Origin: Catenovulum sp052056295
GTDB taxonomy: Bacteria; Pseudomonadota; Gammaproteobacteria; Enterobacterales; Alteromonadaceae
DNA: 64,000 nt
Direction: 5' to 3'
Assembly (NCBI RefSeq): GCF_052056295.1
Contig: NZ_CP182493.1
Span: forward strand, 1,550,001 to 1,614,000
Every line of letters begins with the position of its first letter. Position 1 is the stretch's first letter. The notes beneath the pieces were generated by a model that was not told the origin of the DNA, made no database searches, and was given only the letters and a program-made list of their open reading frames with translations. Shown here in pieces: positions 9,069 through 18,570 of the stretch. The translations under genes were made by a program, and so were the position numbers.

Positions 9069-9791
9069 TCAGTTAGCTGCTTGGCTTTGTTCCAATTCTT
9101 GTTGATATTGTTTGTCACGCTCGTCAACATAATCAACATAAACTTCAACTTGGTTAAAAGCTGGCATTTGTTCAAACCAAGCTTTGGCGGCCAGATAATC
9201 TTGATTGAATATTTTACCAATAAACTCATCTGCGACTTCGTTGGGTAAACGCTGAAACTCAGCTAGCTCAAGTATATTTGCGGTCGCTGATGCCGAGTTT
9301 AATTGGTATAAACCTAAAGCTAAATGAAGATCTAACTTTCTAACAAAGTCCGCAGGTAACAATTCACCTAGTAGCTGTACGTAGTGTTCAGGGTAAACTT
9401 TAACAACCCGATAAAGGATTTTTTGTTGAATTGAGCCGTCAGTAACCGCTTTTTTGCCCGCAAAGGCATATTTAAACAATTGCTGTGGATTAGCATCTAA
9501 CCATTCGTCCGCGTAACGTTCGAATGGTTCATCTTGCTCTGCATCGTTTAAATGCAATAAACGCTGCCATGAATAGAGTTTCGGCATGCCCTCAGACAAA
9601 CGCTCTTGGATATACATCAGCTTAGGGTCAACCTTTCCAGAAGGTGAGTTCGAAACTGTTTGCTCTTGCTGTTGTTTATCTTTTTTTTCTTTGTCTTTAT
9701 CTTTGTTTTTTTCGAACAGCATAGGTTCGATTATTTTGTAACTAACAGCTAAAAACACCGCAAGAAATATCAAGGTATGGAGTTTTGGCAC
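9069..9791 (-). CDS. Hypothetical protein with N-terminal membrane anchor
   Basis: I do not recognise this 240-residue protein. Residues 4-24 form a single hydrophobic segment, followed by a very charged Lys/Asp/Glu run (about 28-42), then an all-helical-looking domain of about 190 residues ending in a Gln/Glu-rich tail. The start is GTG with an AGGG Shine-Dalgarno seven bases upstream. It follows mazG by 66 bases on the same strand and might be the last gene of the rlmD-relA-mazG unit. The function is unknown. Confidence 0.8.
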   Translation of the reverse strand: MPKLHTLIFLAVFLAVSYKIIEPMLFEKNKDKDKEKKDKQQQEQTVSNSPSGKVDPKLMYIQERLSEGMPKLYSWQRLLHLNDAEQDEPFERYADEWLDANPQQLFKYAFAGKKAVTDGSIQQKILYRVVKVYPEHYVQLLGELLPADFVRKLDLHLALGLYQLNSASATANILELAEFQRLPNEVADEFIGKIFNQDYLAAKAWFEQMPAFNQVEVYVDYVDERDKQYQQELEQSQAAN

Positions 9792-9857
9792 TTTTTTACC
9801 CTAAAAGAATAAACTTGTAGAATAACAATAGTTGAAAAAGCCAGTTAGATCAAAAGA

Positions 9858-10658
9858 TTAATTAGTCTGTTTCACCTTTTGCCACAGGCTTTCCATTTGC
9901 TCTAATGTCAATTCTTCTACTGGCTGTTGAAATGTTTCTAATGCGAGTAATTCAACTTGGCGGAAACGCTTTTCAAACTTTTGATTGGCTTTACGCAAAG
10001 TTGTTTCAGGGTCGAGTTTTAATTGACGATTAACATTGACCAAAGCAAACATTAAATCACCGAGTTCTTCTGCCGCTTTTTCTTGTTGATTAGCGGCTAT
10101 TTCAACTTCTAATTCAACAATTTCTTCTTTTACTTTGGCGATAGTTTGGGTTATTTCTGGCCAGTCAAACCCTACAGTTGCGCAACGTTTTTGCAGTTTG
10201 TTGGCGCGCGACAACGCAGGTAAGTTATTAGGAACATCATCTAATACACTGTTGTGGTTGCTTGATGATTTTTCTGCGCGCTCTTTGGCTTTTTCTTTTT
10301 CCCAGTTTGCTTTTATTTCAGCATCAGTTGCTAAATTAGCATCGCCAAATACATGCGGATGACGGCGAACTAACTTTTTACAGATGCCATCAACCACCTG
10401 CGGGAAATCAAACAAAGCTTGTTCTTTGCCAAGCTGGCTATAAAAGATCACCTGAAAGAGCAAATCACCTAATTCATATTTCAGCTCAGTAAAATCTTGC
10501 CGCTCAATTGTGTCAGCTACTTCGTACGCTTCTTCTAATGTGTGCGAGACAATAGATGCAAAAGTCTGTTTAAGATCCCACGGACAACCCGTTTCTGGCG
10601 TACGTAGTGCCTGCATAATGGCTTGCAGGTCTTCAATGTTGTAAAAGTCTTTGTGCAT
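9858..10658 (-). CDS. mazG: Nucleoside triphosphate pyrophosphohydrolase MazG
   Basis: MazG hydrolyses (d)NTPs to monophosphates and lowers ppGpp signalling by removing precursors. The 266-residue protein has two tandem MazG domains. The first carries GCPWDLKQTF and the metal-binding helices TLEEAYEVAD...LKYELGDLLFQ; the second has KEEIVELEVEI...EELGDLMFALVNVNR. The start codon overlaps the relA stop (TAATG), indicating translational coupling. No mazEF toxin-antitoxin pair lies between relA and mazG, unlike in E. coli. Confidence 0.95.
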   Translation of the reverse strand: MHKDFYNIEDLQAIMQALRTPETGCPWDLKQTFASIVSHTLEEAYEVADTIERQDFTELKYELGDLLFQVIFYSQLGKEQALFDFPQVVDGICKKLVRRHPHVFGDANLATDAEIKANWEKEKAKERAEKSSSNHNSVLDDVPNNLPALSRANKLQKRCATVGFDWPEITQTIAKVKEEIVELEVEIAANQQEKAAEELGDLMFALVNVNRQLKLDPETTLRKANQKFEKRFRQVELLALETFQQPVEELTLEQMESLWQKVKQTN

Positions 10659-12856
10659 TAAGATTTTAACCGCGTTGCTTCAAATATACCCGGTAACTGG
10701 CTAATTTTAGATAGCAACTTAGTTAAGCTGTCGACATGCGGCACCGACATATCTATGTCTATTGCCGCTTCTTGTTTGCTTTCATCAGAATGACTGCGCA
10801 CACCAAGTACATAAGCTTTCTCATTAGCCAAAATAGTAGTAATGTCGCGCAATAAACCTGACCTATCTTCAGCAATTACTCTTACTGTTACACGATAGCC
10901 TTGCGAGCCTGAGCCGCCCCACTCTACATCAACTGCACGTTCAGGATGTTGCTCCAACATTTGCGCAAGTTGGTCACAATCGCTTCTGTGTACCGACACA
11001 CCTTTACCATGAGTGATATAACCTGAAACCACATCCCCTTTGACTGGTTCACAACATTTCGCCATATAAGTTAATAGGTTACCTACACCTTGGACTATTA
11101 TGCCTTGTGCATTGGCTTCTTTTGGCGGCGTCGCTTCAAGTTTACTTAATAAGCGCTCATCAATGTCGTTTTTAGCTTTTTGCTGTTTGCTTTGAATAAA
11201 GTTAATGATTTGGCTAGGGTTAACATCACCTCCGCCCACTGCAGCTAACAAGTCGTCTAAGCTGTGCATATTAAAGCGGCTAATTGCAGGTTCGGCGTCC
11301 GCTAAGGTTAAACCTGAACGTTTTAATTCAGCTTCTAAGACCTCGCGACCTTCGTGTAAATTCTTCTCTTTATCTTGCTGTTTAAACCAATGATGTGCTT
11401 TAGCGCGTGCTCGGCTCGACTTGAGATAACCTAAACTTGGGTTTAGCCAATCGCGTTTAGGATTTGGCTCCTTGCCGGTGAGAATTTCAATTTGATCGCC
11501 ATTTTGTAAAACATAACTAAATGGCACAATTCGACCGGATATTTTAGCGCCTATGCAACAATGGCCAACATTACTGTGAATGTAATAAGCAAAATCGAGT
11601 GGAGTACTACCCTGTGGTAAATCAACTACATCACCTTTAGGCGTGAACACATAAACCCTGTCTTCAAACACTTGGCTACGCAGCTCTTCGAGCATATCAC
11701 CATTGCCATTAACGTCTTCTTGCCATTGCAATAATTTGCGCAACCAGTTTATTTTTTCTTGGTAACCGTCTTCTTTGCCATTGGCTGTGCCTTCTTTGTA
11801 GCGCCAGTGCGCTGCCACACCCAATTCTGATTCTTCATGCATTTGGTGGGTGCGAATTTGCACTTCAACAGGTTTACCTTTTGGACCGATAACAACTGTG
11901 TGGATAGACTGATAACCATTGGGTTTAGGTGCAGAGATATAATCGTCAAACTCTTTTGAAAGTGGACGCCATTTACTGTGCACTATGCCCATAGCTTGAT
12001 AACAATCTAATTTGCTATCTAATAAAATACGTACAGCTCGAATATCAAATAAGCGTTCAAAAGATAAATCTTTGTTTTGCATCTTTTTATAGATGCTATA
12101 AATGTGTTTAGGTCGACCAAACACTTCGCCTTTAATATTGTGTTCAGCTAATGCTTCACGCACTTCACGAACAAATTGACGAATATAACTGGCTCTGTCT
12201 TTGCGTTTTTCGTCCAACATACTGGCAATTTTTTTATACATTTCAGGATGTTGGTAACGAAAACAATAATCTTCAATTTCCCATTTTATTTGACCTATGC
12301 CTAACCTGTTAGCTAGCGGTGCATAAATGGTTGCCGCTTCTTTCGCAGCTAATACACGAGTTTCTTCATCAGCGTTTTTGGCTAATCGCAATTCAATAAT
12401 ACATACGGCAAGTTTAATCACCACAGCGCGAACATCTTCAACCATAGCTAATAACATACGGCGAATGTTATCCACTTGGTCTGATGACAATTCACCGCGT
12501 TTTTGATGGTGTAAAATTCGAATAGCCGCCATTTGTTCAATACCGTGAACTAGGTCATAAACGGTTTTCGAGAAGGTGGAAACAATGGCTTGTTCGCTAA
12601 TGAGTTTGCGTTGCCAGTATGGGTACAACATGGCCGCGACTAGTGTTTCGCTGTCCATATTTAAAGTAGAGAGTATTTCAACTAATTCACGTGAAATACT
12701 TAACATCAAAGGGCTAGGATCAAGCTCTTCTAACAACACATAACAAGTTTCAACCGCGTGTTTGCGCGTTTCTTCAGAAAACTCAATTGAGTCTATCCAT
12801 TCTGAAAACGCTATAAATTTATTATCTTTATCGTGCGATTGCCGTACTGAAACCAT
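10658..12856 (-). CDS. relA: GTP pyrophosphokinase RelA ((p)ppGpp synthetase I)
   Basis: RelA binds stalled ribosomes and makes (p)ppGpp under amino-acid starvation. The 732-residue protein has the long RSH architecture: a degenerate N-terminal pseudo-hydrolase domain (the HD motif is not visible, arguing for RelA rather than SpoT), a synthetase domain (RAVRILLDS, PKPNGYQSIHTVV, EVQIRTHQMH), a TGS domain (VYVFTPKGDVVDLP), a Cys-rich zinc-finger region with AKCCEPVKGD, and a C-terminal ACT domain (RVIAEDRSGLLRDIT). It lies 11 bases after rlmD, in the gammaproteobacterial order rlmD-relA-mazG. Confidence 0.97.
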   Translation of the reverse strand: MVSVRQSHDKDNKFIAFSEWIDSIEFSEETRKHAVETCYVLLEELDPSPLMLSISRELVEILSTLNMDSETLVAAMLYPYWQRKLISEQAIVSTFSKTVYDLVHGIEQMAAIRILHHQKRGELSSDQVDNIRRMLLAMVEDVRAVVIKLAVCIIELRLAKNADEETRVLAAKEAATIYAPLANRLGIGQIKWEIEDYCFRYQHPEMYKKIASMLDEKRKDRASYIRQFVREVREALAEHNIKGEVFGRPKHIYSIYKKMQNKDLSFERLFDIRAVRILLDSKLDCYQAMGIVHSKWRPLSKEFDDYISAPKPNGYQSIHTVVIGPKGKPVEVQIRTHQMHEESELGVAAHWRYKEGTANGKEDGYQEKINWLRKLLQWQEDVNGNGDMLEELRSQVFEDRVYVFTPKGDVVDLPQGSTPLDFAYYIHSNVGHCCIGAKISGRIVPFSYVLQNGDQIEILTGKEPNPKRDWLNPSLGYLKSSRARAKAHHWFKQQDKEKNLHEGREVLEAELKRSGLTLADAEPAISRFNMHSLDDLLAAVGGGDVNPSQIINFIQSKQQKAKNDIDERLLSKLEATPPKEANAQGIIVQGVGNLLTYMAKCCEPVKGDVVSGYITHGKGVSVHRSDCDQLAQMLEQHPERAVDVEWGGSGSQGYRVTVRVIAEDRSGLLRDITTILANEKAYVLGVRSHSDESKQEAAIDIDMSVPHVDSLTKLLSKISQLPGIFEATRLKS

Positions 12857-12867
12857 AATAACTACCG

Positions 12868-14196
12868 TTAAACTCGTTTAAACAAAGCCATTGTTTCTAC
12901 ATGTGCTGTATGTGGAAACATATCCACCAGAGCTATTTTGTCTATTTGATAACCAGCATCATATAAAAATTGGCTGTCCCTCACCAGTGAATTTGCATCA
13001 CAAGCAATATACAAAACTGAATCTGCTTGCCAGTTTTTTGCCTGTTGGCATGCTAATACTGCGCCATCTCTGGAAGGATCGAGCAGAATTTTATCATAGT
13101 CCCCCCAATTAATCTGTTTAAGCTCAGTTTCGTCGGCTAAATTTTTTGCGATAAACTGGCAATTATTGATTTGATTAGACTCAGCGTTTTGCTGTGCGCG
13201 CTCAACTGCAGATTCGCTGCCTTCGATGCCAGTAACAGATTGAGATAGTTTACTGATAGGTAAAGAGAAGTTGCCGCTACCACAGAATAAATCGAGTACC
13301 TTGTCTTGTGACTGCACGGATAACCAATTAATTGCTTGCTCGACCATTTGTTGATTCATTTGATGGTTAACTTGAATAAAATCAGCTAACTGAAAGTGCA
13401 TCTTTAGACCCATAATTGGGTAACTAAGTTCCCTTGTTGCACCATCTAGTGGCAAGGCGGGCATAGAGCCAGTTTGCAAATAAAACACACAAGCATATTG
13501 CTGTGAAAATTGTTTTAATTGGTTTAAATCAGCTTGCGATAAAGGCTCGGCAATACGTAATAAGACAATAGACAAGTCATCTATTTGATGAAGTTCAACA
13601 TGCTGAATCAGCTTTTTATCTGCCAGCGCATCAAGTTGGCCATGTAAAGCTGGTAGAATTTTTTCAAATGCTTTTGGTGCCAACAAACATTTATCCACAG
13701 CAACTAATTTTTTACTGCGCTTTTGCCGCAAGCCGATATGTAATTTGTCTTGTTTACCTTCATACCAAGCAGCTAGGCGCACTCTGTTGCGGTAATGCAA
13801 ATCATCAGCTTGTAAGTTGCGCTGCCAAGGCAAATTGTGCAATTTAACTTTGCTAAATAAACCTTCAACAAATGTTTGTTTAGCTGCTATTTGAGCTTGT
13901 GGCTGCATATGTTGCAACTGGCAACCACCACAAGTTTCCGCCCACTGGCACGGCGGCGTTTGCCTAGCGGGAGATTCAGTTAAGCATTTAATGCCTTGCG
14001 CTTGGATAAAGTGTTTTTTATCTTCCAGCACTTTGGCTTTCCATGTTTCGCCTGGCAATGTACCTTCAACAAAACAGACTTTACCTTGGTGGCGTGCCAC
14101 CCCATGCCCTTGATGGTTTATCCCATCAATAGTCACTTCAATAGCTTTGGGTTGTTTAGTGTTTTTTTTATTTGTCGCGGAGAAAAGTTTAACCAT
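12868..14196 (-). CDS. rlmD: 23S rRNA (uracil(1939)-C5)-methyltransferase RlmD
   Basis: RlmD methylates U1939 of 23S rRNA using SAM. An N-terminal TRAM domain (VTIDGINHQGHGVAR) is followed by the iron-sulfur cysteines C-X5-C-X2-C (PPCQWAETCGGC), a SAM site DLFCGSGNFSLP, the DPSRDGA motif and the catalytic-cysteine segment YIACDANSLVRD. I start at the ATG at 14196 (MVKLFSATNKK). An in-frame TTG at 14265 would add a hydrophobic 23-residue extension foreign to the family and overlap pdsS. It is first in the rlmD-relA-mazG cluster, 61 bases after pdsS. Confidence 0.95.
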   Translation of the reverse strand: MVKLFSATNKKNTKQPKAIEVTIDGINHQGHGVARHQGKVCFVEGTLPGETWKAKVLEDKKHFIQAQGIKCLTESPARQTPPCQWAETCGGCQLQHMQPQAQIAAKQTFVEGLFSKVKLHNLPWQRNLQADDLHYRNRVRLAAWYEGKQDKLHIGLRQKRSKKLVAVDKCLLAPKAFEKILPALHGQLDALADKKLIQHVELHQIDDLSIVLLRIAEPLSQADLNQLKQFSQQYACVFYLQTGSMPALPLDGATRELSYPIMGLKMHFQLADFIQVNHQMNQQMVEQAINWLSVQSQDKVLDLFCGSGNFSLPISKLSQSVTGIEGSESAVERAQQNAESNQINNCQFIAKNLADETELKQINWGDYDKILLDPSRDGAVLACQQAKNWQADSVLYIACDANSLVRDSQFLYDAGYQIDKIALVDMFPHTAHVETMALFKRV

Positions 14197-14257
14197 AAGA
14201 AATAAGCAGCAAACTGATATTGTTTTGTAACCGAGGAGCCATAAGTATACACCTAAT

Positions 14258-16441
14258 TTACTCAACTAACCCCATTACAAATTCAATTACCACGCCTTGT
14301 TGTGGTTGATGCTGGTTGTAGGCGCGAATTTGCCCATGGTGAAACTGGCTGACCAATCTTGCAATATACAAACCCAAACCTAGGTGGGTTTGTTGGCTAT
14401 CGCTGTCGCGCACAGATACCATAGAGTTAAATAAGTTAGCTGCCATTTGCTCTGGTAATAATGGCCCTTGGTTGAAAATAGTTAATACCAGCTGTTTTTT
14501 ATCGCGGACTAATTTTATTTCTATTTCACTATCAGGCTTGGCAAAATCTATCGCATTGGCGAGTATTTTTTCGAGCATTTGTACAATTAAATCTGGACTA
14601 CCTATAACTTGGTAATCACTCGGCATTTCAATTAACTTAAACTGCTGATTTGGGAAAGTTTGCTGATGTGCCATCACACAACCTTGCACTACAGCAGCAA
14701 AATCGAATGGTTCTTTTTGTGCTAAATAATGCGAATGCTGAATAGCTTGTTCAAGCCGAGTTGCTTCTGTCATAGCGGCCAACATGCTATTCAGCCTTTG
14801 CATACCTTGCTCTGCACGTTGGAAAAACTCATTGCCTTTAAGTTGAGTTTGTTCAACTTTTAACGCCTCTAAGCTAGAAGCAATAATAGCAATCGGCGTT
14901 TTAAATTCATGCGACATGCGTGAAGACATGCTCTCTAAATATCTATTGTATTGGCTAAGCCTTTCAACTAAATCACTGACCGAGCGCGACAAGTCACCTA
15001 TTTCATCAAACTGATTTTCTGCTTTAACTTTAGCTAAAATGCGCCCTTGAGCATCCACAGCTAAACCCAGTTGTTTTTTAAGGTTTTGAATGCGCCCAGA
15101 TATTCGCAGGGCGAACAATAAAAAGATGCAGCTGCCGACCAATAACAACAACACCATTTGATTAAATAAATTTTGTAAACTTTGATTACGTAAAGTACGT
15201 ATGCCATGGGTGGTTTCTTCAATAACGACCGCCCCTAATACTTGGCCATCAATATAAATAGGGTGAGCTGCCGATAAAATCACCGCAGCTTTATCTGGGG
15301 TTAACCGCCAAGCTGTATCTGCTTTGCCAATGAGTGCGTGCTTAAGCGCTTGATCGTCAATTTTGACCGCATCTTTTAGCTGATCGATAAAGTTTTTTGA
15401 TGGATGAGTTAACACAGCGTCGTATATAGGCTGCAACAGAGATTGCATCTGCTGCAAAAATTTAGCTGAGGTATTGCTGGTTTGGTAAGTAGAAGTTGCC
15501 TGTTGAATATCACCACTGCGTGCCAATACTCGACCGTGTTTATCTACCACCCAAATACGTGAGTTGTGATAACTTAGCCCTTTAATAATCGCGTCTATTT
15601 CAGGCGATGGCACTAATATAGTACCGAGTTCATCTGCATTACCTATAGCACCAACTAATTCTCGAGTGTGCACATCATCAACATCAAATATGGCAAAACC
15701 TACTTTTGCGCCAACCCAGCTAATAGGTAATCTCAATTCAAGATCATAACCTTGCACTGTATTGCGCCAATAACCTTGCACTTGTTTTTCTGGTAATTCA
15801 GCTCGGTTGTTTTCATCAACAGCAAAAGCATTGACCCATTGGCCTGTTTGCAGATTTTGTTGGCTAGTATTGTTCGCGGCAAAAATATATCTTTGTAAGC
15901 CTGTGTCGGGTTTAAAAATGGAGATTTGTAGATAGTCGTTTTTATCGACCGCATAACTGTTGTTTGGCCGGAGTACCACAGCATCATCTTTGACTGAGAT
16001 AGCTAAATATAAATGTTGCTGATACTGCCCCACTTTTTGGCTAAAACTGAGTGATGAAGTTTGCGTGTCGGAAAATGCAGCTAATCTATGTGCGTGATTA
16101 TAGTTTTGTTGATACTTATCTAAACTCGCCCATTCGTTCAATTGTCCGTCTAACTTTACCGGAACTGGCAAAGCATAAGCATATAAGTCTCGAGTTGGGA
16201 TAACTTGTTGTTGGTAGGCGGCTGATTGATCAAACAATGCAGGACGCTCATGCAAAGCGGTTGCAACTGCTTTGGCAGTGCCAAGCATAGTTTGCTCTTG
16301 CCCAGCACGTAAAAAATGTTCCATTTCAGAGACGTATTGATATCCCAGCAATGGCAGCAACAACATACTGCTAGACAACAGTAGTAGTTTGCTTTTTAGC
16401 GAAAAGAGTTTTTTAAATAACCTCAACTTTAAAGTTTCCAA
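14258..16441 (-). CDS. pdsS: Histidine kinase of the proteobacterial dedicated sortase system (PdsS-like)
   Basis: The 727-residue sensor kinase has a first membrane helix at about 17-34 and a large periplasmic region containing a carbohydrate-binding-like segment (PVKLDGQLNEWASLDK). A second helix lies at about 425-447. HAMP, HisKA (MSHEFKTPIAI, phospho-His 511) and HATPase with G-box GLGLYIARLVSQF follow. This layout, with pdsR and pdsO next door, matches the kinase of the dedicated sortase system as I know it. The start is uncertain: a TTG at 16441 overlaps the end of pdsR by 13 bases, and another TTG at 16426 has GGAAAC before it. Confidence 0.85.
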   Translation of the reverse strand: METLKLRLFKKLFSLKSKLLLLSSSMLLLPLLGYQYVSEMEHFLRAGQEQTMLGTAKAVATALHERPALFDQSAAYQQQVIPTRDLYAYALPVPVKLDGQLNEWASLDKYQQNYNHAHRLAAFSDTQTSSLSFSQKVGQYQQHLYLAISVKDDAVVLRPNNSYAVDKNDYLQISIFKPDTGLQRYIFAANNTSQQNLQTGQWVNAFAVDENNRAELPEKQVQGYWRNTVQGYDLELRLPISWVGAKVGFAIFDVDDVHTRELVGAIGNADELGTILVPSPEIDAIIKGLSYHNSRIWVVDKHGRVLARSGDIQQATSTYQTSNTSAKFLQQMQSLLQPIYDAVLTHPSKNFIDQLKDAVKIDDQALKHALIGKADTAWRLTPDKAAVILSAAHPIYIDGQVLGAVVIEETTHGIRTLRNQSLQNLFNQMVLLLLVGSCIFLLFALRISGRIQNLKKQLGLAVDAQGRILAKVKAENQFDEIGDLSRSVSDLVERLSQYNRYLESMSSRMSHEFKTPIAIIASSLEALKVEQTQLKGNEFFQRAEQGMQRLNSMLAAMTEATRLEQAIQHSHYLAQKEPFDFAAVVQGCVMAHQQTFPNQQFKLIEMPSDYQVIGSPDLIVQMLEKILANAIDFAKPDSEIEIKLVRDKKQLVLTIFNQGPLLPEQMAANLFNSMVSVRDSDSQQTHLGLGLYIARLVSQFHHGQIRAYNQHQPQQGVVIEFVMGLVE

Positions 16442-17130
16442 CGGTAACCCATGCCATAGACGGTTTCTATATGTTGAAAGTGAGCATCGAGCTGTTCAAA
16501 CTTACGCCGTATACGTTTGATATGCGAAGTTATGGTTGTATCGTCTACCACCATGTGTGCATCTTGCATCAATTGGCTGCGATTACGCACATGCCCTGGG
16601 TGTTTAACCAAACTATGTAACATCCAAAATTCAGTGACAGTGAGTTCAAGCATAGTGTTTTGCCAGCTGACTTGCATTTTATCCAAATCGATATTCAAGT
16701 CGCCTAACTCTATACCTTTGTTTTGCTGTTGTTCAAAAGATTGATTAAGCGCCTGCATACGTCTAAACAAAGCATTAATTCGCGCAGTTAAATGCACTAA
16801 ACTTATATTTTTATTTAAATAATCATCAGCACCTATACGCAAACCTGTAATGGTGTCTATATCAGAATCACGCGCAGTTAAAAACATAATTGCCACTTGT
16901 TGCGAGCGACTACGCAACCATTGGCACAGGGTAAAACCACCTTCGTATTCGTCTTTTAGCCCTATATCAATAATGGCTAACTGAGGCATTTTGTCGGCCA
17001 AACCTTTTTCAGCGGCAGGCCTGTCAGCATAACAATCCACTAAATAACCATGTTGGCGCAACAAGCTGGCGTAGTTGTCTCGCAGCGCTGCTTCATCCTC
17101 AATTATCGCAATATGTTTTTTAACTGACAT
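16429..17130 (-). CDS. pdsR: OmpR/PhoB-type response regulator of the sortase system (PdsR-like)
   Basis: The 233-residue regulator has an N-terminal receiver (acidic pocket IIEDE, phospho-acceptor D55 in LAIIDIGLKDE, conserved Lys in IGADDYLNKNIS) and a C-terminal winged-helix DNA-binding domain ending HIKRIRRKFEQL...YGMGYRWKL. It overlaps pdsS, giving a two-component operon. It is divergent from pdsO across a 229-base intergenic region, the obvious target region. Other PdsR homologues sit beside sortase genes; none is visible here. Confidence 0.88.
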   Translation of the reverse strand: MSVKKHIAIIEDEAALRDNYASLLRQHGYLVDCYADRPAAEKGLADKMPQLAIIDIGLKDEYEGGFTLCQWLRSRSQQVAIMFLTARDSDIDTITGLRIGADDYLNKNISLVHLTARINALFRRMQALNQSFEQQQNKGIELGDLNIDLDKMQVSWQNTMLELTVTEFWMLHSLVKHPGHVRNRSQLMQDAHMVVDDTTITSHIKRIRRKFEQLDAHFQHIETVYGMGYRWKL

Positions 17131-17359
17131 GGTATGCCTTTAACTAGCTTTGTTTGTGATGTTTTAACAGCAATATACCCTATGCAATTGCTGAAACAAG
17201 CTCGCGTGCACAATTGCCATATTGTTGCCACAATTGTTCAGCAGATTGCCATTTGTGACCGACCAGAAAAACAGATTGTTTGTGTTTAATAGATTCCAGA
17301 TACAGGAGAGCTTGGTTCCTGTGTTTTAGCTTTTAATTTAATGATTCTGGAGAAACACA
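17131..17359. promoter_or_regulatory. Divergent pdsR/pdsO control region with repeated ATTGCCAT motifs
   Basis: This 229-base gap separates two divergent starts. It contains ATTGCCAT at 17213-17220 and again at 17245-17252, 32 bp apart (about three helical turns), with a related ATTGTTGCCA at 17221-17230. This is a plausible direct-repeat binding site for the OmpR-family regulator encoded beside it. Regulation is inferred; only the repeats are seen. Confidence 0.4.
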
Positions 17360-18127
17360 ATGAAATTTTTTAAACCTTCTATTTTAGCTTTATCTTTAAT
17401 TACAGTTACTTCGACCGCTGCTGCCAACGACACTTTCGAACAATGGCAAAGTCAATTTAAACAAAAAGTAGAACATGCGCAGGAGAAAATGGCTGAGCCG
17501 GAAAACATTGGTTTGTTGTCGGGCGGTAGCTTAGGGTTAATGACAGGTGGGCCGCTTGGCGCTGTTGTCGGCGCAGTTATCGGCGGTTTAATTGGTCATA
17601 GCCATGAGCAACAAACAGAGATAGAGCAAGTGAGTTTAGCCAGTGCAGAACATCAACAAAAAGCAGCGCAATTGAGCCAACACCTGCAGCAACAGCAGCG
17701 CCAGCAGCAAATTCAGTTACAACAGGTATCACAACAAATTGATATGTTGGCCACACCATTCACTCAAGGGCGCAGCTTAAATTTAACCATTTTATTTAAA
17801 ACAGGTTCAAGTGAATTAACCGAAGATTATCGCCAGCAATTAGTGGGTATCAGCCGCTTGTTAACCGCTATGCCTGATTTACAAATTCAGCTAACTGGTT
17901 TTGCCGATCAAAGAGGTGGCGCAAATTATAATCGCCAGTTATCGAATAAACGCGCTGAAACTGTTGCTGTGTTTTTGCAAAAAATGGGCATAGACGAACA
18001 ACGCATTAGTTTTTCAGCTCAGGGAGAACAAGCACATTTACAAGATGACTTGGAGAGTAACTTTTTTCAGCGAAAAGTGGATATCACCATCGCCAAAAGC
18101 CCAGCCCAAGTTGTTATGGTTCAGTAG
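17360..18127 (+). CDS. pdsO: Sortase-associated OmpA-like protein PdsO
   Basis: The 255-residue exported protein has a signal peptide (MKFFKPSILALSLITVTSTAAA). A glycine-zipper segment rich in GG (about 53-76) follows, which could insert in a membrane. A Gln-rich coiled stretch (about 95-130) leads to a C-terminal OmpA-like peptidoglycan-binding domain (LTGFADQRGGANYNRQLSNKRA). This composite is characteristic of PdsO of the proteobacterial dedicated sortase system. GGAG lies upstream of the ATG. The sortase and its VIT/vWA-type target, usually next to pdsO, are absent; repeats and a RAYT follow instead. Confidence 0.85.
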   Translation: MKFFKPSILALSLITVTSTAAANDTFEQWQSQFKQKVEHAQEKMAEPENIGLLSGGSLGLMTGGPLGAVVGAVIGGLIGHSHEQQTEIEQVSLASAEHQQKAAQLSQHLQQQQRQQQIQLQQVSQQIDMLATPFTQGRSLNLTILFKTGSSELTEDYRQQLVGISRLLTAMPDLQIQLTGFADQRGGANYNRQLSNKRAETVAVFLQKMGIDEQRISFSAQGEQAHLQDDLESNFFQRKVDITIAKSPAQVVMVQ

Positions 18128-18197
18128 TCGGGAGTTTTTTATGTAGGTTGCAGCTGTTGTGGTGGCGCTTCAAAATTGCGTCACCACAACGGCGTAG

Positions 18198-18293
18198 GTT
18201 TAAGTTTCCCACACAGAAACGCTGTAAACCCATCCCTGGGCGCTCTGACTTTTCATCCATGAAAAGTAGGTTCTGTGTCGGAAAACCCAAACC
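18198..18293 (-). repeat. Double-GGA-hairpin repeat, copy D
   Basis: Read on the minus strand. The outer stem pairs ACACAGAA (18211-18218) with TTCTGTGT (18271-18278) and is extended by GGTTTAAGTTTCC with GGAAAACCCAAACC. Hairpin 1 (18248-18267) has stem ACTTTTC/GAAAAGT with loop ATGGAT. Hairpin 2 (18229-18240) has stem CCC/GGG with loop AGGGAT. Spacer GAGCGC and TACAGCG match the family. It belongs with copy A by its hairpin 1. It lies head-on to copy E. Apart from copies D and E and the REP at 18540, the 444-base stretch 18128-18571 shows no gene. Confidence 0.8.
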
Positions 18294-18391
18294 CAGTCCA
18301 AACATTTGTATCGCTTCATTATAATCCTGCAGACCACACCGACACGCAGGTTGAGATTTTCTCGCAATATCAATGCAAAACAAAAGTAGAT

Positions 18392-18485
18392 GAGAATGCT
18401 GATTTTCTAAAACTTCACAAGATAGGGATATCTTGTGAGAGCGACCATGGACGGTGTACAGCGTTTTTAGAAAATTATGCTTCTC
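18392..18485 (+). repeat. Double-GGA-hairpin repeat, copy E (left of the RAYT gene)
   Basis: The outer stem pairs GAGAA (18392-18396) with TTCTC (18481-18485) and TTTTCTAAAA with TTTTTAGAAAA. Hairpin 1 has stem CACAAGAT/ATCTTGTG with loop AGGGAT. Hairpin 2 has stem ACC/GGT with loop ATGGAC. It is almost identical to copy F on the other side of the RAYT gene. The identity continues into the left flank (GCAATATCAATG) and a right tail (GCTTG...AGCGCC...TGCAACATA) ending in a REP-like palindrome. The repeating unit is therefore about 200 bp. Confidence 0.85.
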
Positions 18486-18539
18486 GGTTGCTTGTTAGCA
18501 CTTACTCAAAGCGCCTAATTGCAACATATAGCAATAAAC

Positions 18540-18570
18540 TTGTTGGAACCAACGCAGTGAATCCCAACAA
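18540..18570 (+). repeat. REP-like palindrome abutting the RAYT stop codon
   Basis: Arms TTGTTGG and CCAACAA enclose the degenerate REP centre GCAGTGAATC. It is a diverged copy, in inverse orientation, of the REPs at 19100 and 19320, and ends one base before the RAYT stop codon. Confidence 0.65.

Noticed and set aside
14197..14265. Hydrophobic N-terminal extension of RlmD from a TTG
   Set aside because: RlmD is cytosolic and starts near the TRAM domain; the extension overlaps pdsS.
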